A DNA stretch of 18,525 bases from Porphyromonadaceae bacterium UBA7087 (GCA_002493515.1 DKYZ01000095.1:1-18525); one strand, 5' to 3'; numbered from the stretch's first letter, positions 7,186 through 15,740 are shown. Numbers and translations: made by a program. Notes: generated by a model not told the origin, from the sequence alone.

Positions 7186-7512
7186 TTACTTCTTTGAATC
7201 CTTCTGCTGAGGCTCCTGGTAGGGATACACGGAAGCCTTGTCAACTTTTATCGAGACGTTGGGTGCGATCTCGATGTCGATTGTGTATTCCTTGATATCC
7301 CTAATCTTGCCATGGATGCCGCCGGCGGTGACCACGCGGTCGCCTACGGCCATGGCCTCACGGGCCTTCTTGATCTCCTTCTGTTTCTTAGACTGCGGAC
7401 GGATCATGAAAAAATAGAAGATCACAATCATCAGCACAATCATGATCATTCCGCTGAAGCCACTGCCTTCGGCCTGTGACTGAAGCAGGAACATTGAATT
7501 CAACTGGTTCAT
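7186..7512 (-). CDS. yajC: Preprotein translocase accessory subunit YajC
   Basis: YajC associates with SecDF at the inner membrane and helps Sec-dependent export. The 108-residue protein has a single membrane helix (about 20-37), the diagnostic FFMIRPQSKKQKE segment and the cytoplasmic domain VGDRVVTAGGIHGKI. It is the first gene of its operon, with a promoter at 7545-7576. Confidence 0.95.
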   Translation of the reverse strand: MNQLNSMFLLQSQAEGSGFSGMIMIVLMIVIFYFFMIRPQSKKQKEIKKAREAMAVGDRVVTAGGIHGKIRDIKEYTIDIEIAPNVSIKVDKASVYPYQEPQQKDSKK

Positions 7513-7544
7513 TACTGAAATTTATTATTCGGTTATATTTTTTA

Positions 7545-7576
7545 CAAAATTAATATCTTTACGCCTATCATGCAAA
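7545..7576 (-). promoter_or_regulatory. yajC operon promoter
   Basis: On the minus strand TTTG (7576-7573), exactly 20 bases and TAATTTTG (7552-7545) form a full Bacteroidota promoter. The expected start near 7540 leaves about 28 bases before the yajC ATG at 7512. The gap between nusB and yajC shows no convincing terminator. Confidence 0.8.
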
Positions 7577-7595
7577 TCCGGGGCCATGCAAATCC
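7569..7595. repeat. 11-bp direct repeat over the yajC -33 element
   Basis: CATGCAAATCC occurs at 7569-7579 and 7585-7595, a 16-base period. The first copy contains the -33 TTTG of the yajC promoter on the opposite strand. It could be a regulator-binding site or a chance duplication. Confidence 0.4.
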
Positions 7596-7605
7596 TGCGG
7601 CCGGC

Positions 7606-8997
7606 TCACTTGGCGATTCTCTTCTCATCGCGCAGACGCCCGATGATGGTGGCCAGCAGACCGTTGACGAACGCACCGCTGCGCGACGTGCTGTAGCTCT
7701 TGGCGATCTCGATATACTCGTTGAGACTCGCCGTCAGCGGAATCCCCTCGAAATTGATGATCTCGGCCAGGGCCGTCATCACGATCACAACGTCCATGAA
7801 GGCCAGGCGCTCCACGTCCCAGGAACTCTTGTCGACGGCCTCGTCGATCATCGCCTTGTAGGCGTCCTTGTTGTTGATCACAGCCGAGAAGAGCTGGTCG
7901 CCGAAGCGGGCGTCCTCATCGTCCTTATACATTGCCATGACCACGTCGCCGCCTGCATTGTCTTCCATGCGCTTCATGGTCTTGAGCACGAACGTGCCGA
8001 TAATCTCAAGGTCGTCGTTCCAGAACACCGACTTATCCTCAAGCTCCTCAAGGAAAGCCTCGCTGGGGAAGATGCACTGCTTGAAGATGTTTCTCCATAA
8101 CTCGCAGTCGGTCTTGAGGTCTGTCACCGGAAATTCCATATACTCCCTGTAGAGGTCAGAAGCCTTTATGTCGCGCAGCAGAATACGCAGCATATGGTCA
8201 TCGTCGGGAAGCCACGACACCTTGTTTTTCTCCACATAGTCTTTCAGCGTCTCGTCGGCTGCGAGGATGCTCACCATCTGGTTCTCCACAAACCTCATGT
8301 CGGGATTCTTGTCTTCCGGCGTCGCCAGATACCTGTTGCGTTTCTCGTCGATGATGTTCTCCTCAAGATGGGTCATGTCTACCGGAAGCTGAAGAAGCCT
8401 CATATAAAGCTCCCTCGACTTGTCGAGACTTTTGGCCAGCTGCTTCCTCGCCTCAGGGAGGTTGTCGCCCGCGCCATAGAAATTCACGAACGTATCCCTC
8501 ATCATGCGCTGCATCCGCTCCATTCCCCTCATCGTGTAGTCGGGAAGGTTTCTGGCAACGGCGGTAAGCTCCGGGGCAGGGAAAATCACTGTCTCGAAGA
8601 GATTCTCCCAGATAGAGTCGGAAGCGTCGTCATGATCCCTCTTCAGGAAATTCTTGAACAATCCCGATGCCTCGATCCTGTCGGAAAGATCGCCCACGAT
8701 TCCCCGGTAGGGGAAATCGGCGCTCATATACTTCTTCTGGAGCGAGCGTATCTTGTCGTCCGACTTTAGACGCGAGATAAAACGTGTGGTCTCAAGAGGC
8801 TTCACTCCCCCTTTCCTTTCGATATGAGCCGATATGCGCAGCATGAGCACGAGCATATCGAGATACATTGTATACGCAAACCGCTTCTCCTTGGTGAGGG
8901 TTCCGGGCTGGTCTTCAAGCCGGAAAGGCTTCTCTATCAAAAGATAGGAATAAAGCATCTGAATCACCTTGATTCTTATCAATACTCTATTTATCAT
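7606..8997 (-). CDS. nusB: Transcription antitermination factor NusB, long form
   Basis: NusB binds boxA RNA with NusE (ribosomal protein S10) and supports rRNA antitermination. The C-terminal third of this 463-residue protein (about 330-463) is a standard NusB fold, with SSWDVERLAFMDVVIVMTAL and LNEYIEIAKSYSTSRSGAFV. The N-terminus begins with MINRVLIRIKVIQMLYSYLL, typical of Bacteroidales NusB, which as I recall is about 300 residues long. The extra length appears to be a duplication: 72-147 (RFISRLKSD...SIWENLFETVIFPAPEL) aligns by eye with 235-319 (RFVENQMVS...ELWRNIFKQCIFPSEAF). The frame is open to 9051, but the ATG at 8997 is chosen because the promoter at 9021-9052 would start transcription near 9014. 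A purine-rich AAAGGAAAAG precedes this ATG. Confidence 0.9.
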   Translation of the reverse strand: MINRVLIRIKVIQMLYSYLLIEKPFRLEDQPGTLTKEKRFAYTMYLDMLVLMLRISAHIERKGGVKPLETTRFISRLKSDDKIRSLQKKYMSADFPYRGIVGDLSDRIEASGLFKNFLKRDHDDASDSIWENLFETVIFPAPELTAVARNLPDYTMRGMERMQRMMRDTFVNFYGAGDNLPEARKQLAKSLDKSRELYMRLLQLPVDMTHLEENIIDEKRNRYLATPEDKNPDMRFVENQMVSILAADETLKDYVEKNKVSWLPDDDHMLRILLRDIKASDLYREYMEFPVTDLKTDCELWRNIFKQCIFPSEAFLEELEDKSVFWNDDLEIIGTFVLKTMKRMEDNAGGDVVMAMYKDDEDARFGDQLFSAVINNKDAYKAMIDEAVDKSSWDVERLAFMDVVIVMTALAEIINFEGIPLTASLNEYIEIAKSYSTSRSGAFVNGLLATIIGRLRDEKRIAK

Positions 8998-9020
8998 TGT
9001 TCTTTTCCTTTTCTGCAGTG

Positions 9021-9052
9021 CAAAATTAACAGTTTGGCGGCTATTAACCAAA
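9021..9052 (-). promoter_or_regulatory. nusB promoter
   Basis: On the minus strand TTTG (9052-9049), 20 bases and TAATTTTG (9028-9021) match the Bacteroidota consensus. It lies between the rlmB stop and nusB and decides the nusB start. No strong terminator for the preceding operon is seen here, so read-through from rlmB is possible. Confidence 0.8.
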
Positions 9053-9094
9053 TCTCCGCCGCATTTGGGCCGTTATTGAAAGCCCAGCAAGCGG

Positions 9095-9850
9095 TCAGCG
9101 GGCTCTGAAACCGGCGGCGAGCCTCTGTCTCACCGCCTCATAAAGCATCACTCCGGCGGCCACCCCGACGTTGAGCGACCCTATGTTGCCCATCAGCGGG
9201 ATGGAGACAAGACTGTCGCATCTTTTCACCACCGGCTGCGAGATTCCAGTGTCTTCGGCACCCATGACAATGGCCACCGGCACGGTGAAATCCGCCTCCG
9301 TATAATTCATGCTCCCCTTCTCCGAGGCCCCGACCACGGCATAGCCGTTCTCCTGGAGAAACCTCACGGCAGACGCCACATCCTTCTCGCGGCACACCGG
9401 CACGTAGAAGAGCGCCCCGGCCGACGCCTTGACGGCATCGGAGGTAACAGTGGCGCTTCCCCGCTCGGGGATAACTATGGCATCCACTCCGGCGCAGTCG
9501 CACGTCCTGCCGATCGCGCCGAAATTGCGGGCGTCGGTTATGCCGTCGAGCACCACCACAAGGGGCGTCTTCCCCTCCTCATAGAGAGCGGGAACTATGT
9601 TCTCAAGCCTATGGTAAGCCACCGGAGAGAGAATGGCTATCGCCCCCTGGTGGTTTTTCATCGTGATGCGGTTAAGCTTCTCGAGCGGCACCTTCTGAAG
9701 CGGTATGTCATATTCCCTGACCTTGGCGAGCAGCTCTTTCGCGAGCTCACCCCCGAGGTCACGCCTCATAAGCACCTTGTCGACGTTTCTTCCGGCGTCG
9801 ATAGCCTCCATAATGGCCCTGAGGCCGAATATATATTCAGTTTTTTCCAT
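9095..9850 (-). CDS. rlmB: 23S rRNA guanosine 2'-O-methyltransferase, RlmB/TrmH family
   Basis: This is a SPOUT-class methyltransferase of 251 residues. An N-terminal RNA-recognition domain (about 1-80, starting EYIFGLRAIMEAI) precedes the knotted catalytic domain. Motif 1 is LDGITDARNFGAIGRTCDCAG (101-121), motif 2 is IVMGAEDTGIS (194-204) and motif 3 is IPLMGNIGSLNVGVAAGVML (217-236). By family the target is the ribose of G2251 in 23S rRNA, though related TrmH enzymes cannot be fully excluded. It is the last gene of the dnaN operon, 22 bases after recN. Confidence 0.9.
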   Translation of the reverse strand: MEKTEYIFGLRAIMEAIDAGRNVDKVLMRRDLGGELAKELLAKVREYDIPLQKVPLEKLNRITMKNHQGAIAILSPVAYHRLENIVPALYEEGKTPLVVVLDGITDARNFGAIGRTCDCAGVDAIVIPERGSATVTSDAVKASAGALFYVPVCREKDVASAVRFLQENGYAVVGASEKGSMNYTEADFTVPVAIVMGAEDTGISQPVVKRCDSLVSIPLMGNIGSLNVGVAAGVMLYEAVRQRLAAGFRAR

Positions 9851-9872
9851 TCAAATGCGATTTTATTCCGGG

Positions 9873-11540
9873 TTATTTCCCCGACTTAAGCAACGCCCTT
9901 GCATTCTGAAGGGCCGCACGGTTGATATCGCTGCCCGACATCATGGCGGCGAGCTCCCTCTCGCGCTCCGTCTCCGAGAGACACCTGACTCCGGTCACGG
10001 TCTTGTCGCCGCTGTCGGTCTTGAACACCTTGAAATGCGCCCTCCCCTTCGCGGCGACCTGCGGAAGATGGGTCACCGCCATCACCTGCATCGAGCCCCC
10101 CATATCCTTCATCATGCCCCCCATGCGGTCGGCTATCTCCCCGGAGACTCCGGTGTCTATCTCGTCGAATATCACGGTAGGCAGATTCTCCGCCCGAGCC
10201 ATGACACTCTTCAAGGCAAGCATTATGCGGGCCAGCTCGCCCCCGGAAGCTATCTTCGACAGTGGCTGAAGCTCACGGTTCCTGTTGAAAGAGCAATAAA
10301 ACTCCACGCTCTCCTGGCCGTCATGGCCAAGCTTGCCCTCCTCCAGACGAGCCTCAAACCTGAGGTTAGGCAGACCCAGAGGCATGGCCGCCTCCAGAAT
10401 CTCATCAGAAAGAAGCGCGGCCCCTTTCCTCCTTGCCTCGCTCAGGCGCGACGCCTTCACCTTCAGTTCCTGGGCGAGATGACGCCCCCTCTTCTCAAGG
10501 GCATCAAGACTGTCGTCGCCGCCGTCGATCATGCCGAGACGCTCCCGCAGCTCATCGTGGAGCTCCACAAGAGCCTCCTCGTCAGCCACCCTGAACCTCT
10601 TTATCGTCTCATAAAGGAGATTCATGCGCGAAGACAATCTGGCGAGCCTGGAGGGATCGGAATGCACCCTCTCCGCCCAGTCTCCTACTGTCTCCGCAAT
10701 ATCGCGCAGCTCCACCGCCACTGTATGCAGCCTCTCCGTGACGGTCGGCTCCCCCTCCACAGGCTCGTCTATGTCGATTCCGTCGAGAAGCGACATGGCC
10801 TCCTCCACCATCGCCACAGCCGAGCCCTCGCCGACATCGAGAAGACGGTATGCTCCGGAAAGTCTCTCTCCATTCTCCTCGGCATCGCTGAGAAGATCGT
10901 ATTCGCGCTCCACCACCGCGAGCTCTCCCCTTTTCGGATTCACCTTGTCGAGCTGCTCAAGCTGAAACGCCACAAACTCGCGGTTCTGTCTCTCCTCGTC
11001 AAGTTTGTTTTTCATTTTCCTGACCCTCGCACGCAACGTCACGAACTCGGCATATGTCGTCCTGTAATCCTCGAGAATCTCCGCGTCGCCCGCGAAGGAA
11101 TCCACCAGAGAGAGCTGCATCTGCGGCTGCGAGAGCAGGATATTGCTGTGCTGGGTGTGGATGTCAATGAGCATTCCCGCGATTTCGGAAAGGGCGGGAA
11201 GAGTCACCGGCGTATCGTTGACAAACGCCCTGGAGCGTCCGGAAGGGAGAATCTCCCTGCGCAGGATCACCTCGTCGCTGACGCACTCGATATCAAGCCG
11301 CCGCAGAGCCGCCGCCACTTCCGGGGAAACGTTCCTGAACTCCGCCTCCACCACCGCCTTGCGTCCGCTCTCGGAAAGTGATTTCACGTCGGCACGCACG
11401 CCGGTGAGCAGCGAAAGGGCTCCGAGCATGATCGACTTGCCGCTTCCGGTCTCTCCGGTGATGATCGTGAGTCCGTCGCCGAAAGTGAGCTCCACGCTGT
11501 CTATGAGCGCATAATTGGATATCGTGAGTCTGCCAAGCAT
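9873..11540 (-). CDS. recN: DNA repair protein RecN
   Basis: RecN is an SMC-like ATPase acting early in double-strand break repair. The protein has 555 residues, the usual family length. Walker A is GETGSGKS (29-36), the ABC signature SGGELAR starts at 432, Walker B is TVIFDEID (455-462) and the His switch is in THLPQ near 491. The middle is a long coiled-coil region rich in Glu, Arg and Leu. The start at 11540 (MLGRLTISNYALIDSVEL) is preferred over an upstream ATG at 11579, which lies inside the preceding gene; the gap to that gene is 4 bases. An antisense open frame of more than 500 codons across it is a shadow. Confidence 0.95.
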   Translation of the reverse strand: MLGRLTISNYALIDSVELTFGDGLTIITGETGSGKSIMLGALSLLTGVRADVKSLSESGRKAVVEAEFRNVSPEVAAALRRLDIECVSDEVILRREILPSGRSRAFVNDTPVTLPALSEIAGMLIDIHTQHSNILLSQPQMQLSLVDSFAGDAEILEDYRTTYAEFVTLRARVRKMKNKLDEERQNREFVAFQLEQLDKVNPKRGELAVVEREYDLLSDAEENGERLSGAYRLLDVGEGSAVAMVEEAMSLLDGIDIDEPVEGEPTVTERLHTVAVELRDIAETVGDWAERVHSDPSRLARLSSRMNLLYETIKRFRVADEEALVELHDELRERLGMIDGGDDSLDALEKRGRHLAQELKVKASRLSEARRKGAALLSDEILEAAMPLGLPNLRFEARLEEGKLGHDGQESVEFYCSFNRNRELQPLSKIASGGELARIMLALKSVMARAENLPTVIFDEIDTGVSGEIADRMGGMMKDMGGSMQVMAVTHLPQVAAKGRAHFKVFKTDSGDKTVTGVRCLSETERERELAAMMSGSDINRAALQNARALLKSGK

Positions 11541-11544
11541 TTCG

Positions 11545-12468
11545 TCAGGGTTGTTCTTCTGGTTTTCTAATCTTGTCAAGCCGCTCGCGGTCGGTGGGAT
11601 ATATAGGCTCCAGAAGCTTATACACCTGGTCGCGCTCCGTCTGCGGCGCCTTTGAATATACGTTCACAAGCTCATCGAGCTTGCTGTCGCGGAAGATCGA
11701 CAGGGCCACCGACATAGGAGCGTTCTTGTGCACCTTCTCCAGCTCTGAGAGCGAGCCCGTGATCACGGCCCTCCCCTTGTCGGGACTGGTCACCATCTCG
11801 TCGAGGCCCTTGCGGTGATAGTCATACAGAAGCTGACGCATCCCGGAAGTATTGTTGTCGGTATACGCGCCAAGCACGGCAGCACGGTTTTTCGTATCTT
11901 CAAACGTGCGCCATCCGATCTCGCCGCTCGACTGCGCCATCTGCACTATGGAAGCACACTTGTCGTAATACGGCTGTCCCCCCATCGGGGAGAAGCTGTC
12001 GAAATCAAGTGCGAGCAGGAGATAGGCGTAATAGTTCAGTATGCCGGTCAGATTGTTGTCCCAGCTGCTGTCGTTGAAGATGAGAGGGTCCCCCTCCCGG
12101 TAGTCGAACTCGATCCTGGTGTCTTTGAAATTGAAGAGCGTGGTGGTGTATGTGCTGTTGTAGACCGGGCGGGAGAGCTGCACCTGAAGGTCTCCCTTCA
12201 GACGGTCGTCCTGGTATTCCTTGATGGTGAAAAACATGCGGCACTCTATCTTCTCGTTTGGCGAGAAGACAGCATTTGTCCACTTGTTGTCGTTCATATA
12301 TTCGGTAATCGTCTGCTGAAGAGTCTCGAAGACACTTTTGTTGGAGCCCTCGATGGCGCTTGAATTGACCTCGACCGTGCAGTTTAGCTCCTGCGCGGCC
12401 ACATTGCTGACGGCGGATGCTGCAAGGAATGCGAATGCCGCCTTATGTAATCTTTTGAAGCTGATCAT
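11545..12468 (-). CDS. porD: DUF4835 family protein (PorD-like, type IX secretion-associated)
   Basis: This 307-residue secreted protein has a signal peptide of about 25 residues ending VAA before QELNC. It matches the Bacteroidota family DUF4835, which databases have linked to PorD of the type IX secretion system. Recognisable stretches include QELNCTVEVNS, EYQDDRLKGDLQVQ, FNDSSWDNNLTGILNYYAYL and DFDSFSPMGGQPYYDKC. It sits in a conserved housekeeping operon, 56 bases after coaBC and 4 bases before recN. The family also occurs in species without an obvious type IX system, so the secretion role here is inference. It might help present the C10 peptidase, but nothing in the sequence proves that. 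Confidence 0.85.
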   Translation of the reverse strand: MISFKRLHKAAFAFLAASAVSNVAAQELNCTVEVNSSAIEGSNKSVFETLQQTITEYMNDNKWTNAVFSPNEKIECRMFFTIKEYQDDRLKGDLQVQLSRPVYNSTYTTTLFNFKDTRIEFDYREGDPLIFNDSSWDNNLTGILNYYAYLLLALDFDSFSPMGGQPYYDKCASIVQMAQSSGEIGWRTFEDTKNRAAVLGAYTDNNTSGMRQLLYDYHRKGLDEMVTSPDKGRAVITGSLSELEKVHKNAPMSVALSIFRDSKLDELVNVYSKAPQTERDQVYKLLEPIYPTDRERLDKIRKPEEQP

Positions 12469-12524
12469 AATACTATAACGCCATTACATAACGAATATTG
12501 AATCAGACAGATGCCAAACAGTCT

Positions 12525-13757
12525 TCAGCGCCGCATCATCATTTGCCCACGCTCTGGGGGAAAGACCGCGTCAAGGATATCCTCGGCCACCATCCTTTTG
12601 CTCTTGGCCGGGAAAGAGCATGTCTGCCCGTCGCGACTGATTATGTCGATTTTGTTGGTGTCTTTCATGAATCCGGCCTCAGGGTCGCGCAGGGAGTTGA
12701 GCACTATCATGTCGAGATTCTTGCGCTCCATCTTCGAGAGGGCGTTCTCACGCTCATTGTCGGTCTCAAGGGCGAAACCCACCAATGTCCGGCTCTCCTT
12801 CATGGAGCCGAGAGTGGCGGCGATGTCTGGATTCCTTACAAGCCGGACCACCATCTCCTCCTCCTTCTCACGCTTTATCTTCCTATCGGCAACGACTGCC
12901 GGAGCGTAATCAGCCACGGCTGCGGCAAGTATGGCACAGTCACACCCGGGAAACTCCTCAAGACAGCGGGCGAGCATATCGCGTGCCGAAACCACATCTA
13001 TGCGCCTCACCGCCGGATGAAGCTCCCTGAGCGAGACAGGCCCGGTCACCAAAGCCACTTCCGCACCCCGCGAGGCTGCGGCGTCGGCCAGGGCGAAACC
13101 CATCTTCCCGCTTGAATAATTACCGATAAACCTCACAGGATCGATATTCTCAAAAGTCGGGCCTGCGGTGATTAGAATCCTTTTTCCGGCGAGACTGCCG
13201 CTCTTCGAGAAGAAACGCTCCACACGCTCCACAATCTCCTCCGGCTCAGCCATCCTGCCCTTTCCGGTAAGACCACTGGCAAGCTCCCCGCTGCCCGGCT
13301 CTATGATCTCCACGCCGTCGCCGGCAAGCAGAGAAAGATTCCGGGCCGTAGAGGGGGAACGGAACATGTCGAGGTCCATCGCGGGAGCCACCATCACGTG
13401 CTCCTTGGCGGAGAGATAGGTCGTCACGAGCATATTGTCGGCTATGCCATGGGCCATCTTGCCCAGGGTGGAGGCTGTGGCCGGAGCAACCACCATCAGG
13501 TCGGCCCATAGCCCGAGATCCACGTGGCTGTGCCATTCGCCGGTGTTGGCGGTGAAAAACTCGCTCACCACCGGTTTTCCGCTCAACGACGACAGTGTGA
13601 CCGGAGTGATGAACTCCTTGGCCGAAGGGGTCATGACCACCTGCACCTCAGCTCCCCTCTTCACGAGAAGGCGAAGCAGATATACCGACTTATAGGCCGC
13701 TATGCCGCCGGTGATGCCGAGCACTATATGGCGCCCCTCAAGACTTCTTGCGCTCAC
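12525..13757 (-). CDS. coaBC: Bifunctional phosphopantothenoylcysteine decarboxylase / phosphopantothenate-cysteine ligase
   Basis: CoaBC joins cysteine to 4'-phosphopantothenate and decarboxylates the product to 4'-phosphopantetheine, two steps of coenzyme A synthesis. The 410-residue protein starts with the FMN-binding CoaC domain (about 8-185), with GITGGIAAYKS, the active-site His78 in HSHVDL and PAMDLDM (125-131). The CoaB domain (about 190-400) has ITAGPTFENIDPVRFIGNYS, AAVADYAP and KIKRE. Two canonical decarboxylase residues differ from E. coli: PAMN reads PAMD, and the loop Cys region reads ASGLTGKGRM (160-169) without a Cys. I recall similar variants in other Bacteroidota, so this is probably a lineage trait rather than decay. 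Its first 20 bases overlap the end of the exonuclease gene. Confidence 0.95.
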   Translation of the reverse strand: MSARSLEGRHIVLGITGGIAAYKSVYLLRLLVKRGAEVQVVMTPSAKEFITPVTLSSLSGKPVVSEFFTANTGEWHSHVDLGLWADLMVVAPATASTLGKMAHGIADNMLVTTYLSAKEHVMVAPAMDLDMFRSPSTARNLSLLAGDGVEIIEPGSGELASGLTGKGRMAEPEEIVERVERFFSKSGSLAGKRILITAGPTFENIDPVRFIGNYSSGKMGFALADAAASRGAEVALVTGPVSLRELHPAVRRIDVVSARDMLARCLEEFPGCDCAILAAAVADYAPAVVADRKIKREKEEEMVVRLVRNPDIAATLGSMKESRTLVGFALETDNERENALSKMERKNLDMIVLNSLRDPEAGFMKDTNKIDIISRDGQTCSFPAKSKRMVAEDILDAVFPPERGQMMMRR

Positions 13758-14517
13758 TGTCGTACTTGTATTTCAGTTGGAAAAGCACGTCCTTCGTATT
13801 CTTCGGGAAATCCCCCTGCATCATCCAGTCATAGAAAGAGGGCTCACGGCGGAGCACCTCCTTCACGGGTTTCCCCTTGTGCTTTCCGAAATTGAAGACC
13901 GGCACTCCGTTGGCATCCTCCACTATCCTTGCCGCCAGATCAAGATTATTCCCCATCTTGGAGAAATCGGCTAGGTAGGCCACGTCGTTCTGCAAAGTGT
14001 CATAGCGGTCGAGCTGACCCTTCAGCACGTCATAGGTGGCACGTGTGTCAGCCATCGCGCTGTGAGCGTTCTCAAGCTCGCCGCCGCAATAGAAACGGTA
14101 TGCAGCCACAAGAGTGCGCTGCTCCATCTTGTGGAAAATATTCTGGACATCGACAAAACGGCGTCCGGTGATATCGAAATTCAGTCCCGCGCGGGCGAAC
14201 TCCTCCATGAGCACAGGCACGTCGAACTTATTGCTGTTGTATCCGGCTATGTCGCAACCCTCGAAAATATCCATCAGGCTCTTGGCGACCTGACGAAAGG
14301 TCGGGGCATCGGCCACGTCGGCGTCAGTGATGTGGTGCACGGCCGTGCTCTCCTCGGGGATATGCATCTCGGGATTGAGCCTGCGGCTCTTCTCCTCCTC
14401 CCGGCCGTCGGGATAAACCTTTATATACGACAGCTCCACTATTCTGTCGCGCGTTATGTTGGTGCCCGTCGTCTCCAGGTCGAAGAACACAATCGGGCGT
14501 TCAAGTTTCAGTTCCAT
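13738..14517 (-). CDS. DEDDh-family 3'-5' exonuclease (DNA polymerase III epsilon-like)
   Basis: This 259-residue protein has all the DEDDh catalytic residues: Asp13 and Glu15 in FFDLETTG, Asp99 in NSNKFDVPVL, and His152 and Asp157 in AHSAMADTRAT. A C-terminal segment (about 207-240) with FNFGKHKGKPV and FYDWMMQGDFPKNT resembles the tail of exonuclease X-like proteins. It likely removes nucleotides from DNA 3' ends, as a proofreading or repair exonuclease. It lies 9 bases after dnaN, so coupling with the clamp is plausible, and overlaps coaBC by 20 bases. It could be the proofreading subunit or a separate repair nuclease; the sequence does not decide. Confidence 0.9.
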   Translation of the reverse strand: MELKLERPIVFFDLETTGTNITRDRIVELSYIKVYPDGREEEKSRRLNPEMHIPEESTAVHHITDADVADAPTFRQVAKSLMDIFEGCDIAGYNSNKFDVPVLMEEFARAGLNFDITGRRFVDVQNIFHKMEQRTLVAAYRFYCGGELENAHSAMADTRATYDVLKGQLDRYDTLQNDVAYLADFSKMGNNLDLAARIVEDANGVPVFNFGKHKGKPVKEVLRREPSFYDWMMQGDFPKNTKDVLFQLKYKYDSERKKS

Positions 14518-14526
14518 TTCTCCTTA

Positions 14527-15651
14527 TCAGTCAAACACCTGCAGCGGCATCTCTATGACTATCTGGTTCTCCTGCTCAGCCTGCGTGGCGGGCTCGAAGA
14601 CGCCGGGTCGGGCCGGGTCGGCCAGACGCACCACAATCTCGTCGCAGTTTATGTTGTTGAGTATCTCGGTGGTGTAGACGGCATTGAATCCAATCACCAT
14701 ATCGTTGCCCTCATACTGGCATGGCACCTTCTCCTCGGCAGAGGTCTGATAGTCGAGATCCTGCGCCGCGAGAATCACCTCCATTGGCTGGAGGGTGAAT
14801 TTGACCAGATTAGAGGCCTTGCTCGCGAAAATCGAGACACGCCTCATGGCGTTCTGGAGAGTGGCCTTGTCTACGGTCATCACGAAGGGATTTGTCTGGG
14901 GTATCACCCTGTTGTAGTTGGGATAGTTTCCCTTGACAAAGCGGCATGATATCAGATAGCTTCCGAACGCGAATGTCGCGCTCCGGCTGTCCATTATTAT
15001 CTCCACGTCGCCCTCCTCCTTCTGCATTATGTTCTTTATGATGGCGGCCGGCTTGGAGGGCATGATGAAGGAGGCCTCTATTCCCGGCTGCGTCTTGTAG
15101 TTGATATATCTCACCAGCTTGTGGGTGTCGCTCGCCACGAACGTGATGTCCTCCTTGTGGATATCCCAGAATATTCCGGTCATAACCGGGCGGATAGTCT
15201 CGGCGCTGACCGCGAAGAGAGTCTTGTCGATGCCGTCGAAGACCACCTTGGCCGGCACCACCAGCTTGGTTGGATTCTCCTGGTCGGGAGTCTGCTCGGG
15301 ATATTCAGCCGGATTGTTGCCCATGAAGTTGAAATGTCCTGTCAGGAAGTTGATGTCGATCTCATAAGTCTCCTCATCCACCTCGAAAGTGATAGGCTGG
15401 TTGGCTATCTCCTTGGTGATTTCCAACAGAGTCTTAGCTGAGACGGCCACTGCGCCGTCTGTCTGCGAGTCTATCACGGGCATTGCCGCCTTAACCATGT
15501 TCTCGCTGTCGCTGCCAGTTATCTCAAGCGTATCGCCCGTCACCCTGAGCAGGAAGTTGTCAAGGATCTGCATGGTGTTTTTGGCGTTGATCACCTTGCT
15601 CACCGCCTGAAGCTGCTGTTGGAACAATTTTCCCTCAACGTTGAATCTCAT
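14527..15651 (-). CDS. dnaN: DNA polymerase III sliding clamp (beta subunit)
   Basis: DnaN forms the ring-shaped dimer that holds the replicative polymerase on DNA. The 374-residue length is normal for three clamp domains. Typical stretches are MRFNVEGKLFQQQLQAVSKV, NTMQILDNFLL, HKLVRY in the second domain and the C-terminal LADPARPGVFEP followed by IVIEMPLQV. It is the first gene of a six-gene unit, with a promoter overlapping the preceding terminator and a leader of about 80 bases. dnaA is not beside it in this window. Confidence 0.97.
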   Translation of the reverse strand: MRFNVEGKLFQQQLQAVSKVINAKNTMQILDNFLLRVTGDTLEITGSDSENMVKAAMPVIDSQTDGAVAVSAKTLLEITKEIANQPITFEVDEETYEIDINFLTGHFNFMGNNPAEYPEQTPDQENPTKLVVPAKVVFDGIDKTLFAVSAETIRPVMTGIFWDIHKEDITFVASDTHKLVRYINYKTQPGIEASFIMPSKPAAIIKNIMQKEEGDVEIIMDSRSATFAFGSYLISCRFVKGNYPNYNRVIPQTNPFVMTVDKATLQNAMRRVSIFASKASNLVKFTLQPMEVILAAQDLDYQTSAEEKVPCQYEGNDMVIGFNAVYTTEILNNINCDEIVVRLADPARPGVFEPATQAEQENQIVIEMPLQVFD

Positions 15652-15685
15652 ATATGATGTCTGTTTTAAAATTCGTTAAGACGCG

Positions 15686-15711
15686 GCGCGCAGGCCGGGG
15701 CCTACACGCGC
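15686..15711 (-). promoter_or_regulatory. GC-rich hairpin in the dnaN leader
   Basis: GCGCG pairs with CGCGC, and inside this AGGC pairs with GCCT around a CCCG-type loop, separated by a small internal loop. It falls in the roughly 80-base untranslated leader of dnaN, in an otherwise A/T-rich gap. It could affect mRNA stability or translation; no known riboswitch was recognised. Confidence 0.35.
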
Positions 15712-15740
15712 GGGCCGGAGAGCAGCCCGTTTCCTAAACG

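Noticed and set aside
9053..9094. Weak hairpin TGGGC/GCCCA after rlmB as a terminator
   Set aside because: Only five pairs with an 11-base loop and no T-run.
9705..11381. 558-codon open frame antisense to recN and rlmB
   Set aside because: It is a shadow of two clearly recognised genes on the other strand, favoured by GC-rich codon use. Its translation is rich in His, Arg and Pro and has no recognisable domain.
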